In this document: positions 28,026-36,508 of the stretch, one piece after another
Position numbering within the stretch: position 1 is the stretch's first letter
Layout: the number at the start of each line of letters is the position of its first letter
Origin: Rhodobacterales bacterium
GTDB lineage: Bacteria; Pseudomonadota; Alphaproteobacteria; Rhodobacterales; Rhodobacteraceae
Assembly (NCBI GenBank): GCA_002748265.1
Contig: PDRY01000013.1
Location: 248,001 to 312,000, forward strand
DNA length: 64,000 nucleotides
Direction of reading: 5' to 3'
Translations under genes and position numbers: made by a program
Notes under the pieces: model-generated
What the model saw: only the letters and a program-made list of their open reading frames with translations
What the model was told of the DNA's origin: nothing
Databases searched by the model: none

Positions 28026-29686
28026 GCCGTAAACACCGTCTGTTCTATCTCCCCCTTGGCGGGGCCGGTGAAATCGGCATGAACTGCTATGTCTACGGCT
28101 ATGGGCCGGTGGGGGATGAACGGCTGATCGTCGTCGATCTGGGCGTGACCTTCCCCGATATGGACAGCACGCCCGGCGTGGATCTGATCTTTGCCGATGT
28201 GACTTGGCTGGCGGAGCGCCGCGACCGGATCGAAGCGATCTTCATCACCCACGCCCACGAAGACCATGTGGGCGCTGTCGGTCACCTGTGGCACCGCCTC
28301 GGCGCACCGATCTACGCCCGCCGCTTCACGGCGAATATCGCGGCGCGCAAGATGTCCGAACACGGCGTGTCCGAAGACAACCTGAATATCGTCTCCGCCT
28401 GGCCGGAAACGGTCAAGGCCGGTCCGTTCACGGTGGGCTTTGTGCCGATCTCGCACTCGGTGCCGGAAAGCTCGGGTCTGGTGATCGACACGCCCAAGGG
28501 GCGTCTGATCCACACCGGCGATTTCAAGATCGACCCGACCCCGATCGTCGGCGAGCCGTTCGACCCGGAGCTGTGGGCGAGCGTATCCGAGAAGGGTGTG
28601 AAGGCCCTGATCTGCGATTCCACCAATGTCTTCTCGCCCAAGGAAGGGCGCTCCGAGGCGTCCATCGCGCCCGATCTGACCCAGCTCATGAAGGAGCAGG
28701 AGGGCATGGTCGTCGCGACCACCTTCGCGTCGAACATCGCGCGGGTTAAGACGCTGGCCGAAGCCGCGCGCGGCGCCGGGCGGCAGGTCTGCCTTCTGGG
28801 CCGGGCCATGCGCCGCATGGTCGAAGCCGCGACGCTGGAAGGGATCCTCACCGATTTCCCGCACACGATTTCGCCCGAAGAGGCGGCGGACGTGCCGCGC
28901 GATCAGCTCTGCCTTCTGGTCACCGGCTCTCAGGGTGAGCGCCGGGCCGCTTCGGCGCAGCTCGCGAATGGCAAATATATGGGCCTGAAAATGGCGGAGG
29001 GCGATACCTTCCTGTTCAGCTCCAAGACCATCCCGGGCAATGAGCGCGGCGTGATCCGCATCATGAACCAGTTCTCGGAAATGGGCGTTGAGGTTGTCGA
29101 TGACAGCCACGGCGAATACCACGTGTCGGGCCATGCGAACCGCCCGGATCTTCTGCGCATGCAGGAGATCGTGAAGCCGCAGGCTCTGATCCCGATGCAT
29201 GGCGAACATCGCCACCTGCGCGAACACGCACGGCTGGCCAATGGCATTCCGGGTATTCTGGCCGTGAATGGCACGCTGGTGGACCTGACGGACGACACGC
29301 CAAAAGTGGCGGAGTTCATCGAGACCGGGCGCACCTATCTGGACGGCAAGGTGCAGATCGGTGCCCTCGACGGAGTGGTGCGCGACCGGATCCGCATGGC
29401 CTTGAACGGCCAGCTTACCGTGACGTTGATCATCGACGAAGAAGACGAGCCTCTGGGCGGCGCCTGGGTGGAAACCAATGGCCTGCCCGAGATCGGGGAG
29501 AGCGGTGCGCCGCTCGCGGAAGTCGTGGAAGAGGATCTCAACCAGTTCCTGGGCCGTGTGAAGGCGCAGACGCTGGCCGATGAGGCCAAGCTGGAGCGCG
29601 AGCTGGTCAAGATCGCGAAGAACAGCGCGCAAAAGGAAATCGGCAAGAAGCCGGAAACTCAGATCATCGTGAGCCGCCTGAGCTGA
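28022..29686 (+). CDS. rnj: Ribonuclease J
   Basis: A 554-residue metallo-beta-lactamase/beta-CASP ribonuclease with 5' exo- and endonuclease activity in RNA maturation and decay. The metal-binding signature THAHEDHVGAVGH (about residues 76-88) is intact, with the later HTGDFKID and SGHANRPD motifs; the C-terminal oligomerisation domain ends MSR-like QIIVSRLS. It closes the nuo-birA-coaX-rnj run and is followed by a strong intrinsic terminator. Confidence 0.95.
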   Translation: MSRKHRLFYLPLGGAGEIGMNCYVYGYGPVGDERLIVVDLGVTFPDMDSTPGVDLIFADVTWLAERRDRIEAIFITHAHEDHVGAVGHLWHRLGAPIYARRFTANIAARKMSEHGVSEDNLNIVSAWPETVKAGPFTVGFVPISHSVPESSGLVIDTPKGRLIHTGDFKIDPTPIVGEPFDPELWASVSEKGVKALICDSTNVFSPKEGRSEASIAPDLTQLMKEQEGMVVATTFASNIARVKTLAEAARGAGRQVCLLGRAMRRMVEAATLEGILTDFPHTISPEEAADVPRDQLCLLVTGSQGERRAASAQLANGKYMGLKMAEGDTFLFSSKTIPGNERGVIRIMNQFSEMGVEVVDDSHGEYHVSGHANRPDLLRMQEIVKPQALIPMHGEHRHLREHARLANGIPGILAVNGTLVDLTDDTPKVAEFIETGRTYLDGKVQIGALDGVVRDRIRMALNGQLTVTLIIDEEDEPLGGAWVETNGLPEIGESGAPLAEVVEEDLNQFLGRVKAQTLADEAKLERELVKIAKNSAQKEIGKKPETQIIVSRLS

Positions 29687-29762
29687 CACTCAGTACCGTG
29701 CGTCGACGGGGGCCTTTGGCCCCTTGCCGCGTAGCCACGCTCTCCAACGCATCTGCATCACG

Positions 29763-29796
29763 AAAAAAAGGGCACGGAGCGATTCCGTGCCCTTTT
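29763..29796. terminator. Rho-independent terminator after rnj, bidirectional
   Basis: Stem GGGCACGGA (29770-29778) and TCCGTGCCC (29784-29792) with a five-base loop, preceded by seven A and followed by four T. It is the clearest intrinsic terminator in the window; the A and T flanks let it work on both strands, serving rnj and the convergent helicase gene. Confidence 0.88.
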
Positions 29797-29835
29797 CGAA
29801 TTGTTCTGCGGGCGGGGGGCAGCCCCCTAATTCGC

Positions 29836-29889
29836 AGCTTACAGCTTACAGCTTACAGCTTACAGCTTACAGCTTACAGCTTACAGCTT
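29836..29889. repeat. Heptanucleotide tandem repeat AGCTTAC (7 copies plus 5 bases)
   Basis: Seven exact copies of AGCTTAC at 29836-29884, then a partial copy AGCTT. The helicase stop codon (29881-29883 on the minus strand) lies in the last copy, so the array forms the immediate 3' flank of that mRNA. Copy-number change would lengthen or shorten the untranslated tail without changing the protein. Confidence 0.95.
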
Positions 29890-31410
29890 GCGGCGCTCGT
29901 CGAAGCTGAGCGCGATGAAGGAGGGCATGTCCTCTCCGAGCCCGGCGGGTGCATCGTCCTTGCTCCCACGATCGCGTCCGCCGCGGCGGCGGCTGGAGCC
30001 CGACGGCTTGCTGTCGCGGCTCTCGGGTTGCTCGGGCTTGGGCGCGCGTTGGCGCGTCTCTTCGGGGGCCTGAGGGGCCTCCGCCTCGTCTTCCTTGCGC
30101 TTGCCACGGCTGCGGCTGGGCTTGGACATCTCTTCCGGCAGGTCGAGCCGGGGGATCTCGTGCTGCACCAGGCGCTCAATGTCTTCGAGGTTCTTCTCGT
30201 CGCGCGGCACGCAGATCATCATGGCCACGCCCTTCTTACCCGCGCGGCCGGTGCGGCCGATGCGGTGGACGTAGTCTTCGGAATGCGAGGGCACATCGAA
30301 GTTGAAGACATGGCTCACATCGGGAATGTCGAGCCCGCGCGCGGCCACGTCAGAGGCGACGAGGAAGCGAACCGACCCGTCGCGGAACCCGTCAAGCGTC
30401 TTCATCCGCACGGATTGGTCCAGATCGCCATGGATCGGAGCGGCGTTGAGCCCGTATTTCTTCATCGACTTGGCGACGATATCCACATCGACCTTGCGGT
30501 TGCAGAAGATGATCGCGTTGCGGCAGGCTTCGCCTTCCTGGTCGATCAGGGCGCGCAGCAGGCGGCGCTTTTCGCTGCCTTCGCGGTCGCGGCGCGACGC
30601 TTTGAACATCACGACGCCCTGACGAATGTTTTCATTGGTGGTCGCGGCGCGCGCCACCTCGATCCGCACGGGGTTCGACAGGAAGGTGTTGGTGATCCGC
30701 TCAATCTCGGGCGCCATGGTAGCCGAGAAGAACAGCGTCTGGCGGGTGAACGGGGTCAGGCCGAAGATGCGTTCGATGTCGGGGATGAACCCCATGTCGA
30801 GCATCCGGTCGGCTTCGTCCACGACCATGACCTTCACGTCATTGAGCAGCAGCTTGCCACGCTCGAAATGGTCCAGAAGGCGGCCCGGCGTGGCGATGAG
30901 CACATCGGCGCCCTTGTCGATGGCGGCATCCTGATCCTTGAAGGACACGCCGCCGATCAGCAGGGCCTTGGTCAGGCGGGTGTGCTTGGCATAGGCTTCG
31001 AAGTTCTCGGCCACCTGCGCGGCGAGCTCGCGCGTGGGGGCCAGCACGAGGCTGCGCGGCATGCGCGCCTTGGCCCGGCCGCGCCGCAGCATGGAGATCA
31101 TCGGCAGGGTGAAGCTGGCGGTCTTACCGGTGCCGGTCTGGGCGATGCCCAGCACATCACGGCCCGACAGCGCCGGAGGGATTGCGTTGGCCTGGATCGG
31201 GGTCGGGGTGGTGTACCCGGTTTCCTCAACGGCTTTGAGCACCTTTCGATCCAGTCCCAGATCGGCAAAGGTCACCGTGATTTCCGCGTTGGGGTCCAGC
31301 TTGGTGGGGGCCTCGTCCTCTGCCGGAATGTCAGCGGGGGCGTCGGCCGGGCTGGCTTCAGCGGCGGCGGTGTCTTCGATCTGGTCGGGGGTCGTTTCGT
31401 CGGTGGTCAT
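29881..31410 (-). CDS. DEAD-box RNA helicase, RhlE-like
   Basis: A 509-residue ATP-dependent RNA helicase. Motifs in order: Q motif TPTPIQANAIP, AQTGTGKT (Walker A), PTRELAAQ, TPGRLLDH, DEADRMLD, SATM, ASDVAARGLDIPDV and HRIGRTGRAG. Before the core is an acidic, alanine-rich N-terminus of about 45 residues; after it a basic RGG-like tail (SRRRGGRDRG) likely to bind RNA. Start at 31410 is chosen with AAGG six bases upstream. The stop lies inside a tandem repeat. Probable roles are ribosome assembly and cold adaptation, by analogy with RhlE. Confidence 0.93.
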   Translation of the reverse strand: MTTDETTPDQIEDTAAAEASPADAPADIPAEDEAPTKLDPNAEITVTFADLGLDRKVLKAVEETGYTTPTPIQANAIPPALSGRDVLGIAQTGTGKTASFTLPMISMLRRGRAKARMPRSLVLAPTRELAAQVAENFEAYAKHTRLTKALLIGGVSFKDQDAAIDKGADVLIATPGRLLDHFERGKLLLNDVKVMVVDEADRMLDMGFIPDIERIFGLTPFTRQTLFFSATMAPEIERITNTFLSNPVRIEVARAATTNENIRQGVVMFKASRRDREGSEKRRLLRALIDQEGEACRNAIIFCNRKVDVDIVAKSMKKYGLNAAPIHGDLDQSVRMKTLDGFRDGSVRFLVASDVAARGLDIPDVSHVFNFDVPSHSEDYVHRIGRTGRAGKKGVAMMICVPRDEKNLEDIERLVQHEIPRLDLPEEMSKPSRSRGKRKEDEAEAPQAPEETRQRAPKPEQPESRDSKPSGSSRRRGGRDRGSKDDAPAGLGEDMPSFIALSFDERRKL

Positions 31411-31573
31411 ACAGAGCCTTGAGAAGGGAGTTGGGGTCCAATGGAGCGGACCTGTCCCACGGCCCGGCAGCGTCATGGCGCCGCCCGCATGGCGGTGCCT
31501 GATGCGAGCGGCTTAGACGAGCGCACTGCGCGGGTCAAGGAAGCGGCGCAAGACCTGCCGAAGGGTGCAGTAT

Positions 31574-33169
31574 TTAAACCATCATTTCCTTGGTGGCGGT
31601 CAGCGTCACTTCGGGGTGGTCGCGCTCCACCCGGTCGATGTCCCATTGCAGGCGGGTCAGATAGACCAGATCGCCGTCATGGTCATTGGCCATGTGCTGC
31701 TTGTTCTTCGCGGCGAAGCCGTCGACGGCGGCCTTGTCGCCGGCGACCCAACGGGCGGAGGTGAATTGGGACTGTTCGAACCGCACGGGCAGGCCGTATT
31801 CCAGCTCGATCCGGCTGGCGAGCACTTCGAACTGGAGCGCGCCGACGACGCCGACGATGAAGCCCGAACCGATCTGCGGCTTGAACACCTTGGCCGCGCC
31901 TTCTTCGGCGAACTGCATCAGGGCTTTTTCCAGGTGCTTGGCCTTCATCGGATCGCCCGCGCGCACGCCTTGCAGCAGCTCGGGTGCGAAGGACGGAATG
32001 CCCGAGACGCGCAGCGCCTCGCCTTCGGTGAGCGTATCCCCGATGCGCAACTGTCCGTGGTTGGGAATGCCGATGATATCGCCCGCCCAGGCCTCTTCGG
32101 CCAGCTCACGGTCCGAGGCGAGGAACAGCACCGGGTTGGAGATCGCCATCGGCTTTTTGGAGCGGACATGGGTCAGCTTCATGCCGCGTTTGAAATGGCC
32201 AGATGCCATGCGTAGGAACGCGACGCGGTCGCGGTGCTTCGGGTCCATATTGGCCTGCACCTTGAACACGAAGCCCGCCACCTTGGTTTCCTCGGGCAGG
32301 ATCTGGCGCGGCTCTGCGCTTTGGGGTTGGGGTTCGGGGCCGTAGGTGCCGATGCCCTCCATCAGCTCCTTCACGCCGAAGGAATTGATGGCGGAGCCGA
32401 ACCAGATCGGGGTCATGGTGCCGTCCAGAACCGCCTGCGGGTCGAGCTTGGGCAGCAACTCGCGGGCCATCTCGACCTCTTCGAGGAAGGGCTCCAGCAG
32501 GTCGGCGGGCACATGTTCGGCCAGCTTCGGATCGTCGAGCCCCTCAATGGCGACGCTCTCGGCCACCTTGTTGCGGTCGGCCCGGTCCATCAGCTCCAGC
32601 CGGTCGCGGAGCAGATCGTAGGTGCCGATGAATTCCGAGCCCGACCCGATCGGCCAACTGGCCGGGGTCACGTCGATGGCGAGGTTTTCCTGGATCTCGT
32701 CGATGATCTCAAAGGTGTCGCGGCTCTCACGGTCCATCTTGTTGCAGAAGGTGAGGATCGGCAGATCACGCAGGCGGCAAACCTCAAAGAGCTTCTGCGT
32801 CTGGCTCTCCACGCCCTTTGCGCCGTCGATCACCATCACCGCGGCATCCACGGCGGTCAGCGTGCGATAGGTGTCTTCGGAGAAGTCCGAGTGGCCGGGC
32901 GTGTCGACGAGGTTGAACCGGAAGCGGTCATAATCGAACGACATCGCGGAGGCCGAGACAGAGATGCCCCGGTCTTTCTCCATCTGCATGAAGTCGGACC
33001 GCGTGCGCCGCGCTTCGCCCTTGGCGCGGACCTGGCCCGCCATCTGGATGGCGCCGCCGTAAAGCAGGAACTTTTCGGTCAGCGTGGTCTTCCCGGCGTC
33101 GGGATGCGAGATGATCGCAAAGGTCCGGCGGCGGGCAATCTCGGGCGGGAGGGCAGGGCGGTTCGACAT
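31574..33169 (-). CDS. prfC: Peptide chain release factor 3
   Basis: A 531-residue translational GTPase that recycles RF1/RF2 after termination. GTPase motifs: SHPDAGKTTLTEK (G1), DTPGHSDFSEDTYRTL (G3) and NKMDRE (G4). The N-terminal RRRTFAIISHPDAGK is characteristic of RF3 rather than EF-G. Gene is monocistronic by spacing: 163 bases lie between it and the helicase gene downstream, and 84 bases to the SH3 gene stop upstream. Confidence 0.97.
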   Translation of the reverse strand: MSNRPALPPEIARRRTFAIISHPDAGKTTLTEKFLLYGGAIQMAGQVRAKGEARRTRSDFMQMEKDRGISVSASAMSFDYDRFRFNLVDTPGHSDFSEDTYRTLTAVDAAVMVIDGAKGVESQTQKLFEVCRLRDLPILTFCNKMDRESRDTFEIIDEIQENLAIDVTPASWPIGSGSEFIGTYDLLRDRLELMDRADRNKVAESVAIEGLDDPKLAEHVPADLLEPFLEEVEMARELLPKLDPQAVLDGTMTPIWFGSAINSFGVKELMEGIGTYGPEPQPQSAEPRQILPEETKVAGFVFKVQANMDPKHRDRVAFLRMASGHFKRGMKLTHVRSKKPMAISNPVLFLASDRELAEEAWAGDIIGIPNHGQLRIGDTLTEGEALRVSGIPSFAPELLQGVRAGDPMKAKHLEKALMQFAEEGAAKVFKPQIGSGFIVGVVGALQFEVLASRIELEYGLPVRFEQSQFTSARWVAGDKAAVDGFAAKNKQHMANDHDGDLVYLTRLQWDIDRVERDHPEVTLTATKEMMV

Positions 33170-33222
33170 GGGGCCGGGAGTATCCGTCCCGGCGCCCGGA
33201 GGGAAGGCCCGATATGCCCGTT

Positions 33223-33267
33223 CCCAGCCCTGAAAAGCCCAGTCCCGAAAAGCCTAGTCCAGAAAAT
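33223..33267. repeat. Three imperfect 15-base tandem repeats at the end of the SH3 gene
   Basis: Units at 33223-33237, 33238-33252 and 33253-33267, consensus CCCAGTCCCGAAAAG with two or three differences each. The stop codon of the SH3-type gene (33254-33256, minus strand) falls in the third unit. It is the second tandem array in the window that lies across a stop codon. Confidence 0.85.
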
Positions 33268-33640
33268 CGCACAGATAGGCGTCATGAGCCCATCCGGTCA
33301 CGTGAAGCGATTTGTAGTCCTGCGGCCAGCCGTCCTTTGTATGCGTGCGATAGGCCGTATGGACCCGGATCCAGTGGCCGTGGCGCTGTGCGGTGTCCAC
33401 TTCCAACACGGCCAGGCGGTTGAGCTTGCGCTCCGCCTCAAACTCCGTTCCGGGGCCGGAGCGGATGGAGAGGAACCCGTCGGGGCCGTTCACGTTGCAG
33501 ACCATGGCCAGATAGACGCCCTCCGGGTTGTAGGGCCAGCTTTCGCGGGCCAGGCCCGTCAGGTCGACGCGGCCATATGTGGCGGTTTCCGCAGCGGCCG
33601 CGCCGCCCAGCAGGGCAAGCGCCAGAGCAAGGTATTTCAT
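33254..33640 (-). CDS. Secreted SH3-domain protein
   Basis: A 128-residue exported protein with a signal peptide (MKYLALALALLGGAAAAE). The mature part resembles a bacterial SH3 domain: FLSIRSGPGTEFEAERKL, a spacer strand LAVLEVDTAQRHGHWIRVHT, and a C-terminal VTGWAHDAYLCDFLD. Such domains bind peptidoglycan or protein peptides in the periplasm. Two cysteines may pair. The gene is transcribed away from the SnoaL-like gene, with a palindrome in the shared intergenic region. Confidence 0.8.
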   Translation of the reverse strand: MKYLALALALLGGAAAAETATYGRVDLTGLARESWPYNPEGVYLAMVCNVNGPDGFLSIRSGPGTEFEAERKLNRLAVLEVDTAQRHGHWIRVHTAYRTHTKDGWPQDYKSLHVTGWAHDAYLCDFLD

Positions 33641-33684
33641 GTCAGAGGTCCTTCATCGTGATCCCAGACCAGTCTGTCTTGATC

Positions 33685-33700
33685 CTGTAACAATTTACAG
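33685..33700. promoter_or_regulatory. Palindromic operator candidate
   Basis: Perfect inverted repeat CTGTAA-CAAT-TTACAG between the divergent SH3 and SnoaL-like genes. It covers the -35 box of the SnoaL-like gene promoter, a position typical of a repressor site. Flanking TTGA (33679-33682) and TCAA (33701-33704) extend the symmetry loosely. Confidence 0.6.
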
Positions 33701-33722
33701 TCAATGTATGAGAACATTTAAT
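33694..33722 (+). promoter_or_regulatory. Probable sigma-70 promoter of the SnoaL-like gene
   Basis: -35 TTTACA (33694-33699), a 17-base spacer and -10 TTTAAT (33717-33722). Each box matches five of six consensus bases, making this the best promoter seen in the window. The start point would be near 33729, giving a leader of about 12 bases with GAGG before the ATG. Confidence 0.7.
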
Positions 33723-33740
33723 GAACAAATGAGGTTTGCC

Positions 33741-34115
33741 ATGACTTTCGAAGAAATTGCTCAGAAACTGGTGGAAGGGTGCCGAGAGGGGCTCGCCAAG
33801 GAGAACCTGTCGCTGCTCTACGCCGATGATGCGGTCTCTGTGGAGCCCAGACCCGACGAGTCCGGTCAGCGTGAAGCGCATGGCCGCGACGCGATCCGTG
33901 CCAAGCACATCTGGTGGGAAGAGAACTTCACCGTCCACTCCGCCAGCGTCGAAGGCCCCTTTCCGGGCGGGGATGGCCGCTTTGCGGTGCTCTTTGAGCT
34001 GGACGCCGAGGTGAACGCCACTGGCGCACGCTCTCACATGAAGGAAGTCGCGCTCTACACTGTCGCGGATGGCAAGATCACGCGGGAAGAGTTCTTCTAC
34101 GCTCCCGGCGCGTAA
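33741..34115 (+). CDS. SnoaL/NTF2-like protein
   Basis: A 124-residue protein with the cone-shaped SnoaL/NTF2 fold pattern: N-terminal helix (FEEIAQKLVEGCREG), LYADDAVSVEP, a central helix REAHGRDAIRAKHIWWEEN and long C-terminal strands ending REEFFYAPGA. Members bind small ligands or catalyse simple isomerisations; no catalytic set can be assigned. The ATG at 33741 has GAGG six bases upstream; the open frame extends to 33579 but that part overlaps the divergent SH3 gene. Controlled by a strong promoter overlapped by a palindrome. Confidence 0.8.
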   Translation: MTFEEIAQKLVEGCREGLAKENLSLLYADDAVSVEPRPDESGQREAHGRDAIRAKHIWWEENFTVHSASVEGPFPGGDGRFAVLFELDAEVNATGARSHMKEVALYTVADGKITREEFFYAPGA

Positions 34116-34127
34116 CGCCGCGCGCCG

Positions 34128-34757
34128 TTAGCCCGAAACGCCGGGTCCGGCGGTTGCCAGCACGAACCGGGTGGCTTCGGCCACGGCGTTTTGCATGGCC
34201 AGATCAAGCGCGGCGGTGACATCCGCCGCCGCGTCACTGGCCGCAGGCCGGGTCTGGCGGATTGTCTTTGTGCCCATGACCCGCGCATCGCTCTCGCGCA
34301 CGACGGAGACGCGCATTTCAACGACGCCTGAGATGGTTTCACCCTCTGCGCCCGCCGTGATCCGCCCCTCAAGAGCGGAGAGCTCAGTCAGGACCGCGTA
34401 GTCGCCCGACAGTCCCAGCGGCTCACGCCCGACATAGGAGAACCCGCCGGAGCCCTGTAGCGCCCGCACCAGCAGCGTCTGCACCATGAGCGGCGCGTCA
34501 TTTGTCCACTGAGCACCGGGCAGGTAGCTGGCCTCAATCCCCGTGGGGCGGATGAGCACGCGATCCGTCATCAGCGCGCCCGAGCTGTCGGGCACTTCCA
34601 CGGTCAGATGCCGGTCAAGCGCGCGCGCCGCCTGCACCGGGGCAGGGCCGCGCAGCTCGTAGCCTTGCAGCGGCTCGCCGCCGCCAAGCGCCGAAAGTGC
34701 GGCACAGCCGTTCAAGGCAATCAGCCCGAAGGCGGCGATCAGGGGACGCGGGTGCAT
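34128..34757 (-). CDS. ABC-type lipid transport auxiliary lipoprotein (PqiC/ABC_trans_aux-like)
   Basis: A 209-residue lipoprotein with signal peptide and lipobox (LIALNGC, cysteine at residue 18). The mature part has the ABC_trans_aux pattern: YELRGPAPVQAA, VLIRPTGIEASYLPGAQWTN, then a C-terminal helix AALDLAMQNAVAEATRFVLA. Such lipoproteins sit at the outer-membrane end of MCE transport systems. It is the last gene of the Mla-like operon, five bases after the MlaD-like gene. Confidence 0.85.
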   Translation of the reverse strand: MHPRPLIAAFGLIALNGCAALSALGGGEPLQGYELRGPAPVQAARALDRHLTVEVPDSSGALMTDRVLIRPTGIEASYLPGAQWTNDAPLMVQTLLVRALQGSGGFSYVGREPLGLSGDYAVLTELSALEGRITAGAEGETISGVVEMRVSVVRESDARVMGTKTIRQTRPAASDAAADVTAALDLAMQNAVAEATRFVLATAGPGVSG

Positions 34758-34762
34758 GGCAG

Positions 34763-36505
34763 TTACCTCCGGCGGTATTCGGGCGTCGATCCGCCCAGAA
34801 GGAATCGGGCGGGGTCGCGTTCAATCTTGCTAACAAGACTTTCCATGATCTGCACCAGTCGGCGCGATTCATTGGCCAGCTGCGTGTATTGCGGCAGGCC
34901 CGCGCGCACGAAGTCATCCACCGGCCCGGCCGCGCCGCTGATCACCTGATCCAGGTTGCGCGCGGCCTCGGCGGCGTCATTGCTGGCGCGGCGCAGATCG
35001 GCGCTGATGCCGGGCAGATCGGTCGACACCTGGTCAAGCGCCGTGTTGAGCCGATCAATCGTGCCACGCAGATCGGCGGTCAGCGGGCCGATATCGGTGT
35101 TGATCACGCGGTCGGCCCCGGCAAAGGCGCTGTCCGCCGACTCCAGCATGCTCTGCGCCGTGCCAAGCGCGCTGTCGAACGCATCAAGCGTCTCGCGGGC
35201 GCGCACCATCGTGGTGCTGGCCTCGGTCAGGGCGGTTTCGGCAGAGGCCGAGATGCCATCGACCCGGCCTGTCGCGGCGCTCAGATCTGCGCCTGCGGTG
35301 CGCACGGTCTCTTCGACCTGCCGCGCGGCGGCGCGCACATCTTCGAGGATCGCGGGCAGGTCCGATTCCGCAGCATCGGCCAGCGGGATCAGGGCGCGTT
35401 CTGCGGTGCTGACTGCGTTGCGGGCCTCTGCAATCAACAGCACCCCTTCGGAGGACATGAGCGTGTCAAAGCTGGCGGCGGCGGTGTCGATGGTTTCGAG
35501 CGTCTGGGTCAGATCGTCGACCATAACCGAGGTCTGAGTGAGCAGATCTTCCGCCTGGTTCAGCCGGGTGGTGGCCGCCGATCCTGTCTCCTCCCAGGTG
35601 ACGAGCAGCTTGGAGGCATCCCCACCCAGAACCTGCATCTGCGCGCGCAGCTCTTCGGATGTGGCGGTCATATCGTTGATCGCGCGTTTGAAGTCCTCTT
35701 CGATGAACTGGCCGGCGATGCTCACGGTCTCATCGGCAGAGGTCAGCATCTTGGTCCCGGCCTCCAGCGTCGTCTGGGCGTCGCGGGCAAAGGCGTCGAT
35801 TGTCTCAAGCGCCCCCGAGGCAAGTTGCAGCGTCGAATCCACCGATTGCGACAGACCTTCCAGCTCGCCGGTGAAGCCCGAGATTTCGCTCACCGAAGCG
35901 CCGACGTCCTGCGCCACGGTCGAGAAATCGGCCAGCGTGCTTTCCAGATCGGCAGAGGCCGAGGCGAGATTTGCAAGGATAGTGTCCACCTGCGCGCGGT
36001 TCTCATCCGACAGGAACCCGTTGATCCGGTCGATGGTTTCAAGCGTCTTGTCGATCACGCGCGGGGCGTCTTCGGTCAGTGTCTGAAAGGTCGATTTCCC
36101 GGCGATGATGTCGGGCACGGCGTCCCCTGCGTCTCCGCGCAAGAGCGGCTGCTCCGGTGATCCGGCGCTGATCCCGACAAAGCTGACCCCGGTGACGCCC
36201 TGCGCCTCGATGGTGGCTTCGCTGTCGATGCGCACGGGGGTTTCGGCGGCGACCTCCAGCCGGACGCGCACGGATCCGTCCCCGCTCTCTGCCAGCGACA
36301 TGTCCACGACCTGGCCTACCGCGAGGCCTGCGAATTTCACCGTGGAGGCGCGATCCAGGCCCGAGACATTTTCAAAATAGACGTCGTAATAGGCATATTG
36401 CCGATCCAGTTCGACCTTCGAGAACCACGCGAAGAAGCCCAGGATCCCGAGAAACCCAAGCAGGGTAAACACGCCGATCAGCAGATAGTTGGCTTTGGTT
36501 TCCAT
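34763..36505 (-). CDS. MCE/MlaD family protein with a long helical C-terminus
   Basis: A 580-residue inner-membrane protein. One N-terminal helix (LLIGVFTLLGFLGILGFFAWF) is followed by a single MCE domain (about residues 38-118: VSGLDRASTVKFAGLAVGQV, VTGVSFVGI). The remaining 450 or so residues are a predicted chain of helices rich in alanine, serine and threonine with heptad-like spacing. E. coli MlaD is 183 residues, so this resembles long MCE proteins that may form needles or tunnels across the periplasm. It sits between the ATPase and lipoprotein genes of a lipid transporter. Confidence 0.88.
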   Translation of the reverse strand: METKANYLLIGVFTLLGFLGILGFFAWFSKVELDRQYAYYDVYFENVSGLDRASTVKFAGLAVGQVVDMSLAESGDGSVRVRLEVAAETPVRIDSEATIEAQGVTGVSFVGISAGSPEQPLLRGDAGDAVPDIIAGKSTFQTLTEDAPRVIDKTLETIDRINGFLSDENRAQVDTILANLASASADLESTLADFSTVAQDVGASVSEISGFTGELEGLSQSVDSTLQLASGALETIDAFARDAQTTLEAGTKMLTSADETVSIAGQFIEEDFKRAINDMTATSEELRAQMQVLGGDASKLLVTWEETGSAATTRLNQAEDLLTQTSVMVDDLTQTLETIDTAAASFDTLMSSEGVLLIAEARNAVSTAERALIPLADAAESDLPAILEDVRAAARQVEETVRTAGADLSAATGRVDGISASAETALTEASTTMVRARETLDAFDSALGTAQSMLESADSAFAGADRVINTDIGPLTADLRGTIDRLNTALDQVSTDLPGISADLRRASNDAAEAARNLDQVISGAAGPVDDFVRAGLPQYTQLANESRRLVQIMESLVSKIERDPARFLLGGSTPEYRRR

Positions 36506-36508
36506 CGT

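Noticed and set aside
29836-29889. Heptamer array considered as a CRISPR-like array
   Set aside because: Units are contiguous and seven bases long with no spacers; it is a simple tandem repeat.
33214-33423. Small plus-strand frame with SPEKP repeats
   Set aside because: It arises from the 15-base tandem repeats and overlaps the SH3 gene on the other strand; no further support.
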